Shown here piece after piece: positions 34,883 to 44,430 of a stretch of DNA of 47,364 nucleotides; positions within the stretch are counted from its first letter, which is position 1; each line of letters opens with the position of its first letter. Position numbers and translations under genes: made by a program. The notes under the pieces are model-generated. The model saw only the letters and a list, made by a program, of their open reading frames with translations. It did not search any database and had not been told where the DNA came from. Origin of the DNA: Collinsella tanakaei YIT 12063 (lineage in GTDB: Bacteria; Actinomycetota; Coriobacteriia; Coriobacteriales; Coriobacteriaceae); NCBI RefSeq assembly GCF_000225705.1, contig NZ_JH126467.1, forward strand, positions 637,202-684,565, read 5' to 3'.

Positions 34883-36288
34883 TACCTTCCAATCTTTCGT
34901 AAAAGCAAACTGGCAACGTTGTAGAGATCGTGTCTGTATATCAATAGTAGGCAGAGAAAAAAGAGCATCTGGATTGCAAGGACCACCAGGTTGCCAAGCG
35001 ATAAGAATAGAATTAGCGACTGGCCAAACAGAAGCGCATAAGATGCTATGTCGCGACCAAGATTAATTGAAAGACTGACAATGCCGCTCGCCTTCTTTAA
35101 CCGGACAAACCAAACGAGCCCATAAGACACCATGGTTGAAAAAGCTGCGCCGATTGGCCCTGTAACTCCAACCAATGCCAGATTCATCAGGATATTAACC
35201 GCTGCCCCCGCAACTGTAGACGTTGCGAGTATCTTTGTCTCCTTAGCTGCCGCAAAGATACCTTCGAAGACACCGCACAGGCAACTGAACACTACCGATA
35301 TTGTTAGCAAAGGAGCATATCGCCACGCCTGATAAAAATCGTTGGCGTATAAAACTCTAGCAATCAGCTTATCCCCCGCAATAAGAAGGGAACACAACAG
35401 CACGAGCGCGCAATTATATGCTGAATAGATGCGGGAGTAGAATTCGCCGGATGTTTCATCCAGCTCCTTTACCGCTGAAAGAGTCCATGCCTGATTAAAA
35501 ATCGATTGAAAGACATTCAGGATTGAGGGGATTTTGAAGGCAACCGAATAGATTCCGTTTGCCGCCGCGCCACAAATCCAAGCAACAACGTAACGATCAG
35601 AAACGTTGTTAATCCACCAAGCAATCTGATCAAATATAAGAGGTCGGCTGTAGCTGCGCATTTCGCAACGAAGCTCCCTGACATCACCGTCACGAAGGTA
35701 ATTCCACAGCTTCAATCGAATTGTCAGATACGCGATTACAATCGCAAAAGAAGAGATATTGGCGATAAAGTACCCTGAAATACCCAAAGGAAAAACGACC
35801 AACAGCGCGATATTAAAAATGATAATGGCAGCCGAGCTTAAAAGCCCAGCAATAGCAACGTCGGCTATCCTCTCAACGCCCCTTGCAAAAGACAGAAGGA
35901 TGTCAGACAAGAGGCACAGGACGTAATAGACAACAAAAAAGACAGGGTATTCATTAAACAGCGGAATAACATTAAGAGCGCCATTAATGGCAATCGCGAA
36001 AACCACCACCAAGCTTGCCTTTACAAAGGAACGCATTGACTCCGTAAAAACGAGGCAACGATCCTTGTCAGGTTCAAGAGAAAACCTCAGAGTTGCCTGG
36101 GAAACGGCGCCGGACAGGAGTGGTACAAGCAAGAATGCCGTAGTAGTGTAGATATCATATAAGCCGTACTCTGATGTCGAGAGCACGCTTGTGTAAAGGG
36201 GCACCAGCAGGAACGCAAGAATTTTGCTTGCAAAATTACTTAAGGTCATAAGGCCGATATTTTTGAGGAGATAACTATATCTGCTCAT
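34882..36288 (-). CDS. Wzx-like polysaccharide flippase
   Basis: A 468-residue MOP/PST-superfamily membrane protein with about 12 to 14 hydrophobic segments. The N-terminus (SYLLKNIGLMTLSNFASKIL, then LLVPLYTSVLSTSEYGLYDIY) is typical of lipid-linked oligosaccharide flippases. It would move undecaprenyl-linked repeat units to the outer face of the membrane for polymerisation. GGAGG lies upstream of the ATG. One base separates it from the polymerase gene and its last codon overlaps the next gene, so it is in the middle of a tightly packed operon. Confidence 0.9.
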   Translation of the reverse strand: MSRYSYLLKNIGLMTLSNFASKILAFLLVPLYTSVLSTSEYGLYDIYTTTAFLLVPLLSGAVSQATLRFSLEPDKDRCLVFTESMRSFVKASLVVVFAIAINGALNVIPLFNEYPVFFVVYYVLCLLSDILLSFARGVERIADVAIAGLLSSAAIIIFNIALLVVFPLGISGYFIANISSFAIVIAYLTIRLKLWNYLRDGDVRELRCEMRSYSRPLIFDQIAWWINNVSDRYVVAWICGAAANGIYSVAFKIPSILNVFQSIFNQAWTLSAVKELDETSGEFYSRIYSAYNCALVLLCSLLIAGDKLIARVLYANDFYQAWRYAPLLTISVVFSCLCGVFEGIFAAAKETKILATSTVAGAAVNILMNLALVGVTGPIGAAFSTMVSYGLVWFVRLKKASGIVSLSINLGRDIASYALLFGQSLILFLSLGNLVVLAIQMLFFLCLLLIYRHDLYNVASLLLRKIGR

Positions 36289-36289
36289 T

Positions 36290-37591
36290 TCAGATACCTC
36301 CGACCCTGCCGAGCCGCTTACCGCCGATCAATTGGTCATCGTAAGAAGAGCAGACCAATCCAAGGGCAATAAAACCAATTACCCCTGCAGACGAAGATAG
36401 GATAGCCGAACCAACCGCATGGATCATATACGAAAGAAAAGCGGCATAGAGGAACGCCTTTGATTCAAACTCATGCTTTACGGGCCCCTTGAACCCTAAT
36501 ACTATCCTCAAGTACAGGATGACGAGCAAGGCAAATGCAATCCACCCGAACTGGCCGATTGCCATCGGCCAAAATGTATCACTCAAGAAGGAACCATCTT
36601 CAGGATTCAAACCAAAAAGATACGAGAAACCAAATTCATAGTACAGAGGTGAATATAAGCGAGCCGCCTGGTCAGATCCAAAGGTTGAAAACCCAGCACC
36701 TAATGGGAAGAAGCGATTCGCAAGTTCAGCTCCATGAAGGAAAAACAAGTAACGCGGAGCATTTACGTTCATGAGATAAGTCTGAATCTGATAGGAACCG
36801 ACAAAAATAACACCTAAGAACAGCAATGCAACAACGAATGCATTAAGCTTTTTAAAGTGATTGAAATAATATAAAAGAACAAGAAAGAGCAAGCCGAATA
36901 AAAGTGGCGCACTTTTTGTAGCCAACATAAGACTTATCGATGCCAGTACATAATAAACTTTACGATTCTTCGCGTTCCCCTTTATCAGGATAGCAATTGC
37001 CAATAGCGACACAGCCATAAATTGAAAGCTGAAAGGAAATACGAATCGAAAACCTTGCAAACCGTATCGCTGCGATTCGGTCATTCCAATATTAACCACC
37101 TGGCTGACGATAGAGCAAACAAAGGCTGAAATAATGTAAGCCTTAGCCAAAAAGACTAAGGCTGTCGCAAACGTTTTTCCAGTTTGCCCTCGAAACATAT
37201 ATTTTGCTGCAAAAAAGGCCCAAAGAACCTTTGTCTCAGCGACGACATCGATGAGAACGGAAGTCAGCGGCCTGCTAATCCCAGAGAAAACATTCGAAGC
37301 CAGCCCAATAAAGATGACAACCATGAGTATGAAGAGTGAAACTGAGTCATAACGTGAAAGCTCATCCCTGATAGCAAGAAATAAGAGATAGAGAACGGAG
37401 ACGATCGAAAGAGCCTCATCGAAAAAGCTACGGCCACCAATTAGTTCCATATAAATCAAAACGGAAATAATGAAAAACGCAGCAATGGGCTTTAATGACC
37501 GCTTGGGCTTCAATGGTCCCGTTAATTGAGAGTTTTGATTGCCAGCCGACAATACACTAGTTGTTTCTGAAGCGCTATTTGAAATGCTCAT
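36290..37591 (-). CDS. Wzy-like polysaccharide polymerase
   Basis: A 433-residue membrane protein with about 10 to 12 hydrophobic segments and a large polar loop in the second half (about residues 270-350, RFFPLGAGFSTFGSDQAARL), the pattern of O-antigen/capsule polymerases. Sequence conservation in this family is low, so the call rests on topology, loop and position next to Wzx. TGGAGATAA precedes the ATG, which lies 17 bases inside the preceding gene. Confidence 0.8.
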   Translation of the reverse strand: MSISNSASETTSVLSAGNQNSQLTGPLKPKRSLKPIAAFFIISVLIYMELIGGRSFFDEALSIVSVLYLLFLAIRDELSRYDSVSLFILMVVIFIGLASNVFSGISRPLTSVLIDVVAETKVLWAFFAAKYMFRGQTGKTFATALVFLAKAYIISAFVCSIVSQVVNIGMTESQRYGLQGFRFVFPFSFQFMAVSLLAIAILIKGNAKNRKVYYVLASISLMLATKSAPLLFGLLFLVLLYYFNHFKKLNAFVVALLFLGVIFVGSYQIQTYLMNVNAPRYLFFLHGAELANRFFPLGAGFSTFGSDQAARLYSPLYYEFGFSYLFGLNPEDGSFLSDTFWPMAIGQFGWIAFALLVILYLRIVLGFKGPVKHEFESKAFLYAAFLSYMIHAVGSAILSSSAGVIGFIALGLVCSSYDDQLIGGKRLGRVGGI

Positions 37592-38510
37592 TTATCTCCA
37601 TTAAGTGATGTACCGTGCAGCTGGAACCGCATTCCGGTAACTTATAAGTAAGCTTGTGAACCGTTGTGATTCGCTTGATCTGCTCTATGCGGGCACGGTT
37701 GAATGGTTGTTGCAGCTCCCGCATCAGTAGGTGATTATCGATTTGATGGAAGTAGGGAATCCTCTCCCAATCCAACCTATTCTCATCTTCGACTATGCGA
37801 AAAATCATATGGAATAAGAAATAATTCTTGAGGAAGCTATAGCGTTTCCAGTATTCGAATAGCAAGTCTCGAACCTGCTTGAGAAAACGGTTTCCACCGA
37901 ACCTAGAATAAATGAACCAACTCTCCATGTTGATCATGTCGCTGTCCATCCATCCGTTGCGATAGACAAAGAGCTCGTTATCCAATACGTAATCTGGGAG
38001 TGGCCCAGTCATGAATGTGGTGGCGTCAACCCAAAGGCCGCCGTGTTCCACAAGCAACGCAACACGCAAGATATCAGAGAAATGAGTATGGGATATAATC
38101 CCACGCTTCCATTTATCTACAATGTAATCTGGAATGGAGACGTATTGGTCATAATTCTCCGAAGTGATCGTCACGATATCCCAATCGCTAAGCCATTCCT
38201 CAAGAGAAGCATAGCACTGACGAACAACAGCGGGAGCGTTTTCAATCCCTTGAAACCAACATACCCATACGGTCTTGCTTGCCCCGCCGCTAGAAGATGT
38301 TTGCCCAGACAATGACCTGGCAGAATTGAGATAATCTTTATAAAAGGGGCCGAGCTTCTTTGCTACCCACGAATATGCCTTATACATACTGTTTAAGCCG
38401 ATTAAATACTTGTCTCCGAACCCAAGAGGTATTAAACAGTAAGAAAGTGTATCGCCAATAAGCGTTCTAGACTGAATGCTTCTACGTATTCGCCCTTTAA
38501 ACCCGCTCAT
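37575..38510 (-). CDS. Caps_synth-type capsular glycosyltransferase
   Basis: A 311-residue protein of the capsular polysaccharide synthesis family (GT32-like DxD fold). KTVWVCWFQGIENAPAVVRQ (near 80-99) resembles the family's opening W-x-G segment, and HTHFSDILRVALLVEHGGLW followed by VDAT carries the sugar-nucleotide-binding region. GGGGGAG precedes the ATG. It overlaps its neighbours at both ends (14 and 17 bases). Sugar specificity cannot be read. Confidence 0.82.
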   Translation of the reverse strand: MSGFKGRIRRSIQSRTLIGDTLSYCLIPLGFGDKYLIGLNSMYKAYSWVAKKLGPFYKDYLNSARSLSGQTSSSGGASKTVWVCWFQGIENAPAVVRQCYASLEEWLSDWDIVTITSENYDQYVSIPDYIVDKWKRGIISHTHFSDILRVALLVEHGGLWVDATTFMTGPLPDYVLDNELFVYRNGWMDSDMINMESWFIYSRFGGNRFLKQVRDLLFEYWKRYSFLKNYFLFHMIFRIVEDENRLDWERIPYFHQIDNHLLMRELQQPFNRARIEQIKRITTVHKLTYKLPECGSSCTVHHLMEINEHFK

Positions 38511-39564
38511 TACACTCCCCCTTTTTCATTTTCAAGGCTCGTGTAGGCTCAAACAAGATGAACAGCCACCAGCGACGTTCAGCAATTTCATAGATTGCGA
38601 CAGGAATAAAGACGCTCGCTATAAACCCGACTGTCAAATGGATCGCTAGGGAATCCAATCCAAATTTAAAAAGAATAGCGCGCATGCATGCAGCGCAAAT
38701 CGTATGCAATACATAGATCGGCAAAAAATAAGCACTCATCTGCCTGAGCAGCCGCGATTCATTGGTTACATCGATTGACATAAACAAATCCACCAAGGAA
38801 TATACGAAAGCGAACCCGATTAAGAATTGAGTGATTTTATCCGTATTCTCCTTGCCGTACAGCACCAAAGAAGCGACAGCCGCTGCAATGAAAAGCACGA
38901 TTGCCATCGCTCGATGCATCATAAGTTTCCCAAAGCCGGCGACCGTCAAGCTCATCCCCAAGGAAAACCATACTAAATTTGAGGCAACCTTTCCGATGAG
39001 GTCTGGAAGCACTATGGTTTCTGGCAACAAGACATATACCACTTTGATGGCCAGCGAAACGGCCAGCAACTTCAAAATGGCACGCGGGCTGCCAAGTCTT
39101 GGAATGATGCAAAAGATCAACAGTAGCGTATAGAGATACCAGTAGGGAGCGATAGGTTCGAACAAAATAGTACGAAGAAATGGCGTTGCCTGATTGTTCA
39201 CCTCAGAAGCGAATGCATTTTTCAAAAGCAGCGTAGCCGAAGAAAAAACTATGTAGGGAACGCCGAGGTTGATAATCTTCCTTTTCAGTGACATCAAATG
39301 GCTCGAAAAGGAGGATCCTCCTTTGTTGTATTGATAAAGAAATCCGCTGCAAACGAAGAAAACCGGTACATGGAAAGTGTAGACGGTCTGTATGGGCAGC
39401 AAATAAACAGCGCTATCACCATCCATCAGTCCGGAAGAAGCCATTGACATATATAAGTGCCCGAAAACAACAAGCAGGCACGCAAATAGTTTCAGAGAGT
39501 CCACCCAGACAACCCTATCAATACGGGTTTTCTTTGGACTGGATTCCGTTATCAGGGTATTCAT
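38497..39564 (-). CDS. Acyltransferase 3 family membrane protein
   Basis: A 355-residue membrane acyltransferase with about ten hydrophobic segments. It opens with RVVWVDSLKLFACLLVVFGH, whose His is the expected catalytic base, and contains PVFFVCSGFLYQ, a family hallmark. The start is placed at ATG 39564. The frame extends upstream to 39663, but those 33 residues are an out-of-frame reading of the acetyltransferase gene. The ribosome-binding site is weak, which suggests coupled translation from the overlapping upstream gene. Probable function is O-acetylation of the repeat unit. Confidence 0.85.
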   Translation of the reverse strand: MNTLITESSPKKTRIDRVVWVDSLKLFACLLVVFGHLYMSMASSGLMDGDSAVYLLPIQTVYTFHVPVFFVCSGFLYQYNKGGSSFSSHLMSLKRKIINLGVPYIVFSSATLLLKNAFASEVNNQATPFLRTILFEPIAPYWYLYTLLLIFCIIPRLGSPRAILKLLAVSLAIKVVYVLLPETIVLPDLIGKVASNLVWFSLGMSLTVAGFGKLMMHRAMAIVLFIAAAVASLVLYGKENTDKITQFLIGFAFVYSLVDLFMSIDVTNESRLLRQMSAYFLPIYVLHTICAACMRAILFKFGLDSLAIHLTVGFIASVFIPVAIYEIAERRWWLFILFEPTRALKMKKGECNERV

Positions 39565-40117
39565 TTTCACAGCTAACCATTTCTTCGACCGTACAAGGCT
39601 CTCGCAATCCCTTTTCAAGATAGGGCTCCGAGAAGGCAAGTAGTTTTCTTCTTGACTCCTCATAGGTCCCGATTATTCTTGCAGGGACACCGCCCACTAC
39701 GGAACCGGAAGGGACGTCCTTGGTCACAACTGCCCCTGCTGCGATGATGCAGTTGTCGCCAACTGTGACCCCGTAATTGATGATTGCATCAGCACCGATG
39801 TAAACGTTACTCCCGATCTCGACCCTGCCGTACCGGCAGAGATATCGATCGCTGCCCTCAGCATGATTAAAGACCGTATTCAATGCGGAATGCGTAACTA
39901 TCCGAACCCCCGCCGAGACAGCCACGTTATCGTGAAACGAGACAAGGAACGGCTCCGCGGGCAGAAGGTTCGACTGGTAATAGCAGTTCTCTCCTACAGA
40001 TGCAAAGTAATGATGGCGCTTCATAAACGCCATCTTCTTCCAGCCATCTCTAATGGTAATCAACCTCATCTGCCGCCAATAGCGCCTGAGGGTATCAAAG
40101 GTTTTGTAGATCTGCAT
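39518..40117 (-). CDS. Left-handed beta-helix acetyltransferase
   Basis: A 199-residue hexapeptide-repeat acetyltransferase of the WbbJ/LacA type. Repeats are visible around residues 60-150: NVAVSAGVRIVTHSALN, VEIGSNVYIGADAIINYGV and VGDNCIIAAGAVVTKDVPSG, with VVGGVPARIIG closing the helix. It would transfer an acetyl group from acetyl-CoA to a sugar in the cytosol. ATG 40117 is preferred over a GTG three codons upstream that overlaps the previous stop. The two stand only a few bases from the DUF6625 gene. Confidence 0.85.
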   Translation of the reverse strand: MQIYKTFDTLRRYWRQMRLITIRDGWKKMAFMKRHHYFASVGENCYYQSNLLPAEPFLVSFHDNVAVSAGVRIVTHSALNTVFNHAEGSDRYLCRYGRVEIGSNVYIGADAIINYGVTVGDNCIIAAGAVVTKDVPSGSVVGGVPARIIGTYEESRRKLLAFSEPYLEKGLREPCTVEEMVSCENEYPDNGIQSKENPY

Positions 40118-40119
40118 AC

Positions 40120-41094
40120 TTAACACCCGTTTTTATAACCCAGCATTCCCTTCACGTTAAAAACGATTCGCTCTAACGTGATCTTGTGCCTGTTGAACCA
40201 TATCGACTTAGCGTAGTATTTCACCTTGCTTCGCTTGCTCTTTCGACGTATCAGCTCCTCATCCATGTGAAAGGGCTTGTCAGTCGTGACATCGGGGTAG
40301 ATCAGATATTGCCTGTTGGGATCATATTCATGAATCCTGAAAGACGTCGGACGGCACCAGTAGTGCAGATATAGATACTCCTTGGTCTCTATGCGTCCTT
40401 TATATAGGTAGTGCCTGGTCACGACTCCATGGGACCAAGTAAAGACCTGCGCCTCGTTCTTCTCCCTATCTTCCTCATCCTGCCAATCAAGATAAAATCC
40501 GTAATCGTACTTAAGGAGATTTGCGAAGTCGATTTCCTTGTAGACGGGGATGCCGAGTGCCTCATATATCGCGTCCATCCCGGTTTCGTCGAACGCGAAG
40601 CCCTGATCTACGCTGAAGACATCCCGATAGCTTAATGCGCCCTCGACGCAGGTGCGATAACGGGAGCAAACTTGCGGAGTGTTCCTGAATAACATCGAGT
40701 GGCCATTGAAGCCGACCTTTTCATAATTCTCTAGTACTTCATCCGTATAGAATTTTCTGATATCCCCCCAGACGAGGTCGATATCGCAATCGCCCCAGAA
40801 GTCGTACCCCCGAAGCTCCCGTTCGAAGATCTCCCCGTACGCCGGCTTATAGTCGCAGAGCTTATACGGGCGCTCGAGAGAAATGGGAAAATCAAAGATG
40901 CTCTGGACGCGGGTTCTCATTTGGTCAAAGGTCCAGTACGTAACCTTTACGTTATCGGGATAATCATAATCGGTTCGATCGTCGGTAAAGATGAGCCAGT
41001 CAATTGATGGGTTGCAGCCACAACTCATGAGCCAAAACTGAAATCCCTTAGGAAACTTCCCGAAATAGGGGACAACATATGCAATCGAATACAC
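40120..41094 (-). CDS. DUF6625-family protein, probable glycosyltransferase
   Basis: A 324-residue protein starting IAYVVPYFGKFPKGFQFWLM and containing YDFWGDCDIDLVWGDIRKFY near residues 100-120. Its DxD-like DCDID and the context of polysaccharide genes point to a nucleotide-sugar transferase. The family matches DUF6625 by recollection of these motifs. The start is GTG 41094 with AAAGGTG upstream. An ATG two bases earlier is out of frame. Specificity is unknown. Confidence 0.75.
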   Translation of the reverse strand: MYSIAYVVPYFGKFPKGFQFWLMSCGCNPSIDWLIFTDDRTDYDYPDNVKVTYWTFDQMRTRVQSIFDFPISLERPYKLCDYKPAYGEIFERELRGYDFWGDCDIDLVWGDIRKFYTDEVLENYEKVGFNGHSMLFRNTPQVCSRYRTCVEGALSYRDVFSVDQGFAFDETGMDAIYEALGIPVYKEIDFANLLKYDYGFYLDWQDEEDREKNEAQVFTWSHGVVTRHYLYKGRIETKEYLYLHYWCRPTSFRIHEYDPNRQYLIYPDVTTDKPFHMDEELIRRKSKRSKVKYYAKSIWFNRHKITLERIVFNVKGMLGYKNGC

Positions 41095-41108
41095 ATTGCA
41101 CCTTTCGA

Positions 41109-42200
41109 TTATCTATCACACAGATTCAGAAACTCTTGCGCCTTGCATGACGTTGAAAGACCGTTTCGATAGCGAAGGCAGTTGGCCCGAAAAGTCTCAT
41201 GGTTAACGACGATTTCTCTAAGATCGTCTTCACCCCATCGAGCCTTTACGATTCCTAGTGACTCCCTTTTTATATAGGAGGCATTTAAGGGAACGTCGGT
41301 CGTCACAACAGGTGTTCCCACAGCTATAGACTCAACGATCGATACCATATTGTTGTCTTTTGATGTATTTACTAAAAGAGCCCATGACGCATTCAAAATA
41401 CCTAAAAGCTCCGAGTGCGGCAGTTTTCCGGTAAAGACAACGTTCTCATCCAGCTTCAGCTCGTGCGACAGCATCTGAAGCGCTTCCCTTTCTTCGCCGT
41501 CCCCGACAATATACAAAAACGTGTTCGCATCGTAATGCTTGGTATATTCCGCGAAGCACTTTATGATTCCATCAATTTGCTTTCTCGGAATGAGTTGAGA
41601 ACAAACTATAAACTGATTCCGCACGGCATCCGATGTTGTAAATACATCCAGGTTAACGCCGTGCTCGATGATCTTACCCGAAACATTCTTACAATAGCGG
41701 GCAATAAATGATTGAGCCTCTTTTGAGCGAGCAACCACCGTTGCATCTCGCATGGCAAAGCGAGCCACAAGGTTATACCAAATAATAGAGGGAATCTTTT
41801 TGAAGATGGCATTATGCTTTGACAACTCATGCCATATTGCAACTTTCCCATCTAGCGAACGGCAAGCAATAAGGCTGTTTATCGAAAAGACCTCACTCGA
41901 GATCACCAAGTCAAAAGTGTCGCCTTCGGAGCGAAGAAATTTTCTCAATCCTGACAAAAAGGGCAAACAATTAGGCTTGAAGATACGCGGACAGAGACAA
42001 TCCATCCACACGACTTCAAAAGGGTATTCTTCTTCAGCGTAGGGTTTGAAAGGCTCCGCAGCAACAAGGGTGACCTCGCAACCCAGTTCTTTAAAAGCGA
42101 GGCATAAGTCATACGCCATGCAGTCTTTTATCGATACCGTACGTGGAACGCTAGAGGTCTCGCTGGTATACATGATCGGGTTTATTAAAAGAACTTTCAT
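41109..42200 (-). CDS. Family 4 glycosyltransferase
   Basis: A 363-residue GT-B enzyme. The N-terminal domain begins MKVLLINPIMYT and the C-terminal donor-binding domain has IIEHGVNLDVF, FIVCSQLIPRKQIDGI, LYIVGDGEE, the VVFTGKLPHSEL strand and the EX7E-type element NNMVSIVESIAVGTPVVTTD. The start at 42200 is preferred because AAAGGATG precedes it. A frame extends nine residues further. Retaining transfer to a lipid-linked oligosaccharide is likely; donor and linkage are unknown. Confidence 0.87.
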   Translation of the reverse strand: MKVLLINPIMYTSETSSVPRTVSIKDCMAYDLCLAFKELGCEVTLVAAEPFKPYAEEEYPFEVVWMDCLCPRIFKPNCLPFLSGLRKFLRSEGDTFDLVISSEVFSINSLIACRSLDGKVAIWHELSKHNAIFKKIPSIIWYNLVARFAMRDATVVARSKEAQSFIARYCKNVSGKIIEHGVNLDVFTTSDAVRNQFIVCSQLIPRKQIDGIIKCFAEYTKHYDANTFLYIVGDGEEREALQMLSHELKLDENVVFTGKLPHSELLGILNASWALLVNTSKDNNMVSIVESIAVGTPVVTTDVPLNASYIKRESLGIVKARWGEDDLREIVVNHETFRANCLRYRNGLSTSCKAQEFLNLCDR

Positions 42201-42204
42201 GTAT

Positions 42205-43242
42205 TCATCCTTTGATTGAAGCCACATTCTTGCAGCGATCCCCTAACACAGATATTAAAGACCGGCTTAACCGCTTAAATGCACACGAGCAAGCTACCGC
42301 ACCCACCAGCACCAAAAACAGCGCAAAGGCATAAGGCAGCTGATCCATTGGTAGCAATTTGTCCAAAAGCCTATATACAGCCATGTGACACAGGTATATT
42401 TCTAAACTGATACCGCTTACAAAGATGGTGAATTTATTAACAAGCCAGCTAGGCTCTTCAGAAATAACTGCGTAGACGAGAAGGGCAACAACAAATAAGA
42501 GGAGCAGAAGAATATTTGTACCAAAGACTGCAACAATGGCAAACGAGAGCGCCGCAACTGCTAATAGAAGGAACCTGATCGAGTTCGCCGCTCTCCCCGC
42601 TTCGGCTGGACGATATAGATAAACCAATCCCCCCACAATGAAGAAGACGCTGCAGAATAAGATATTGCTTCTAAAATCATATCCGACAACGACGTGATTC
42701 GCATCGAAGAAATATAGCCGGCAGACCACGTTATAAATGAGAGCGATAGCAAGCGCGAGCCATGCCCGCCTCTTGTCCCCCATCAAAAAACAGAAGAACG
42801 GAAAGGCAATGTAGAAAACAAACACCAGACCGATAAACCACCCAACGCCCACAACAGACATAGATGAGTTTGGTAGCAAGCCAAAGCAGAGCGTTACATT
42901 TGCGAACACTTCGTATAGCGAGTCAAAACTTGGATGGGAAATAAAATCGATGAGACAAAGCAGCGCAAAGAATGGCACCAGCCTTGCAAAGCGCCTTCCA
43001 TAAAAAGAGCTGATAGAAAAGCTGCCATTTATAAATTGTTCGTAATAGCCGCAGCACAGCGAAAAAGCGCTGACGGCCATAAACAGGTATACAAATTCGC
43101 CCATCGGACTTATCAAAAGGCTCAATGGAGTGGGAAGAGCGTATTGGCCATTCGTCATAACATGCATTGATATAATGCCAATCGAAGCATAGGATCGCAA
43201 GCCATCAATTGATGCGTATCTCTTGTCTTTCTGCACCGCCAT
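42205..43242 (-). CDS. Acyltransferase 3 family membrane protein
   Basis: A 345-residue membrane acyltransferase with about ten hydrophobic segments. It starts KRYASIDGLRSYASIGIISMH, with the characteristic early His, and has FARLVPFFALLCLIDF and the ISLEIYLCHMAVY motif towards the C-terminus. GGGGGAGGA upstream fixes ATG 43242. The longer frame to 43383 is Arg-rich shadow sequence. It is the first of three acyltransferases of this type in the operon. Confidence 0.86.
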   Translation of the reverse strand: MAVQKDKRYASIDGLRSYASIGIISMHVMTNGQYALPTPLSLLISPMGEFVYLFMAVSAFSLCCGYYEQFINGSFSISSFYGRRFARLVPFFALLCLIDFISHPSFDSLYEVFANVTLCFGLLPNSSMSVVGVGWFIGLVFVFYIAFPFFCFLMGDKRRAWLALAIALIYNVVCRLYFFDANHVVVGYDFRSNILFCSVFFIVGGLVYLYRPAEAGRAANSIRFLLLAVAALSFAIVAVFGTNILLLLLFVVALLVYAVISEEPSWLVNKFTIFVSGISLEIYLCHMAVYRLLDKLLPMDQLPYAFALFLVLVGAVACSCAFKRLSRSLISVLGDRCKNVASIKG

Positions 43243-43279
43243 CGTCCTCCCCCTTCTAATTACTGTGCTATTCGAAGAT

Positions 43280-44425
43280 TTACAAAGCCTCGTGCGCTTC
43301 GTAGACGTGCGCGTCCGCCTTCGACGCTTCCGAAAGACCATCGTTAACCTTGGCGCACAGGTCGCAGGTCGAGCAAGCGTCAAGCTGTTCCTTAGTCACA
43401 CGGCCCTCATCGTAGTCGCGAACAATCTTGAGCTCGTGCATGTCGTAAGGCTTCTTGCTAAAGAGAGCCTTGGCCTTGTGCTTAAGCACCCACCATGTGG
43501 GCTTCCAGATGTACTTGTGCATGGCAGGCGAGGCAGAGCCGATCATCCAACAGTTGCGGTCGCAATGGCGCACGTGGGAGCGGACCCTCTCCGCTGCATC
43601 GGAGTTCCAGAGCTCGTCCCAGGTCTGCACGTTGAGGTTGCCCATAACCTCCTTATCCTTGGTGCCGTTGCAGGGCATGACGTCACCATAAGGGTCGATG
43701 AAAAACGTGTCGAAAGCCATGTCGCACGGCAGAAGACGAGGCTGGCCGTAGATGTAGTTGATGAGACCATGATTGAAGTAAGCACGGAACCACTTTTTCG
43801 GCTCGTTGCTTCTGAGAAGCTCATTGATGAGCGCCTCGAAGTTCTTGGCAACCATGGGACGGTCGTGGATGATGTTCTTGGCCTCGACAAAGTAGAAGCT
43901 ATTGTGGAGCGATGCGGTTGCGAACTCCATACCCATCTCATTGGCAATCTTGTAGAGCGGCACAAGATCTGGGGCATTGAGGTCCTGCACCGTCACACCG
44001 AAGCCTACGTCAGGATGATTGAGCTCGACGAGCTTCTTAAGCGTCGCATAACCGCGCTTGTAGCCATCCGGGATCCCACGAATGGCATCGTTTGTCTCCT
44101 GGAGGCCCTCGATGGAAATGCGGATACCGACCTTAGGGAACTCTTCGCACAAATCAATGATTCGATCGGTGAAGAAGCCGTTGGTGGAGATCACGATGCG
44201 GTCGGACTTCTTGTAGAGCTCACGCACGATGTCCTTGAGATCCGTTCGGACGAACGGCTCGCCACCCGTGATATTGGTGAAATACATCTTGGGAAGCTTC
44301 TTAATGGTCTCAAGGGTAATTTCCTCATCGGGGCGACTAGGCGCCTTGTAGCGGTTACACATGGTGCAACGGGCGTTGCAGCGGTACGTGACGATGACGG
44401 TACCGTTGAGTTTCTTTTCTGCCAT
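43280..44425 (-). CDS. Radical SAM/SPASM-type protein
   Basis: A 381-residue radical SAM protein with the iron-sulfur motif CNARCTMC (Cys16, 20, 23) and SAM-binding NITGGEPFVR near residue 50. A C-terminal region bears additional Cys pairs (CDMAFDTF, MPCNGTKD, HCDRNC, CSTCDLC), typical of auxiliary SPASM-like clusters. Such enzymes modify peptides, sugars or other small molecules. No precursor peptide gene is visible, so a polymer-building-block modification is an inference. Codon use is GC-richer than in the flanking glycosyltransferases. The spacing to the GT4 gene is five bases. Confidence 0.85.
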   Translation of the reverse strand: MAEKKLNGTVIVTYRCNARCTMCNRYKAPSRPDEEITLETIKKLPKMYFTNITGGEPFVRTDLKDIVRELYKKSDRIVISTNGFFTDRIIDLCEEFPKVGIRISIEGLQETNDAIRGIPDGYKRGYATLKKLVELNHPDVGFGVTVQDLNAPDLVPLYKIANEMGMEFATASLHNSFYFVEAKNIIHDRPMVAKNFEALINELLRSNEPKKWFRAYFNHGLINYIYGQPRLLPCDMAFDTFFIDPYGDVMPCNGTKDKEVMGNLNVQTWDELWNSDAAERVRSHVRHCDRNCWMIGSASPAMHKYIWKPTWWVLKHKAKALFSKKPYDMHELKIVRDYDEGRVTKEQLDACSTCDLCAKVNDGLSEASKADAHVYEAHEAL

Positions 44426-44430
44426 GGGGC

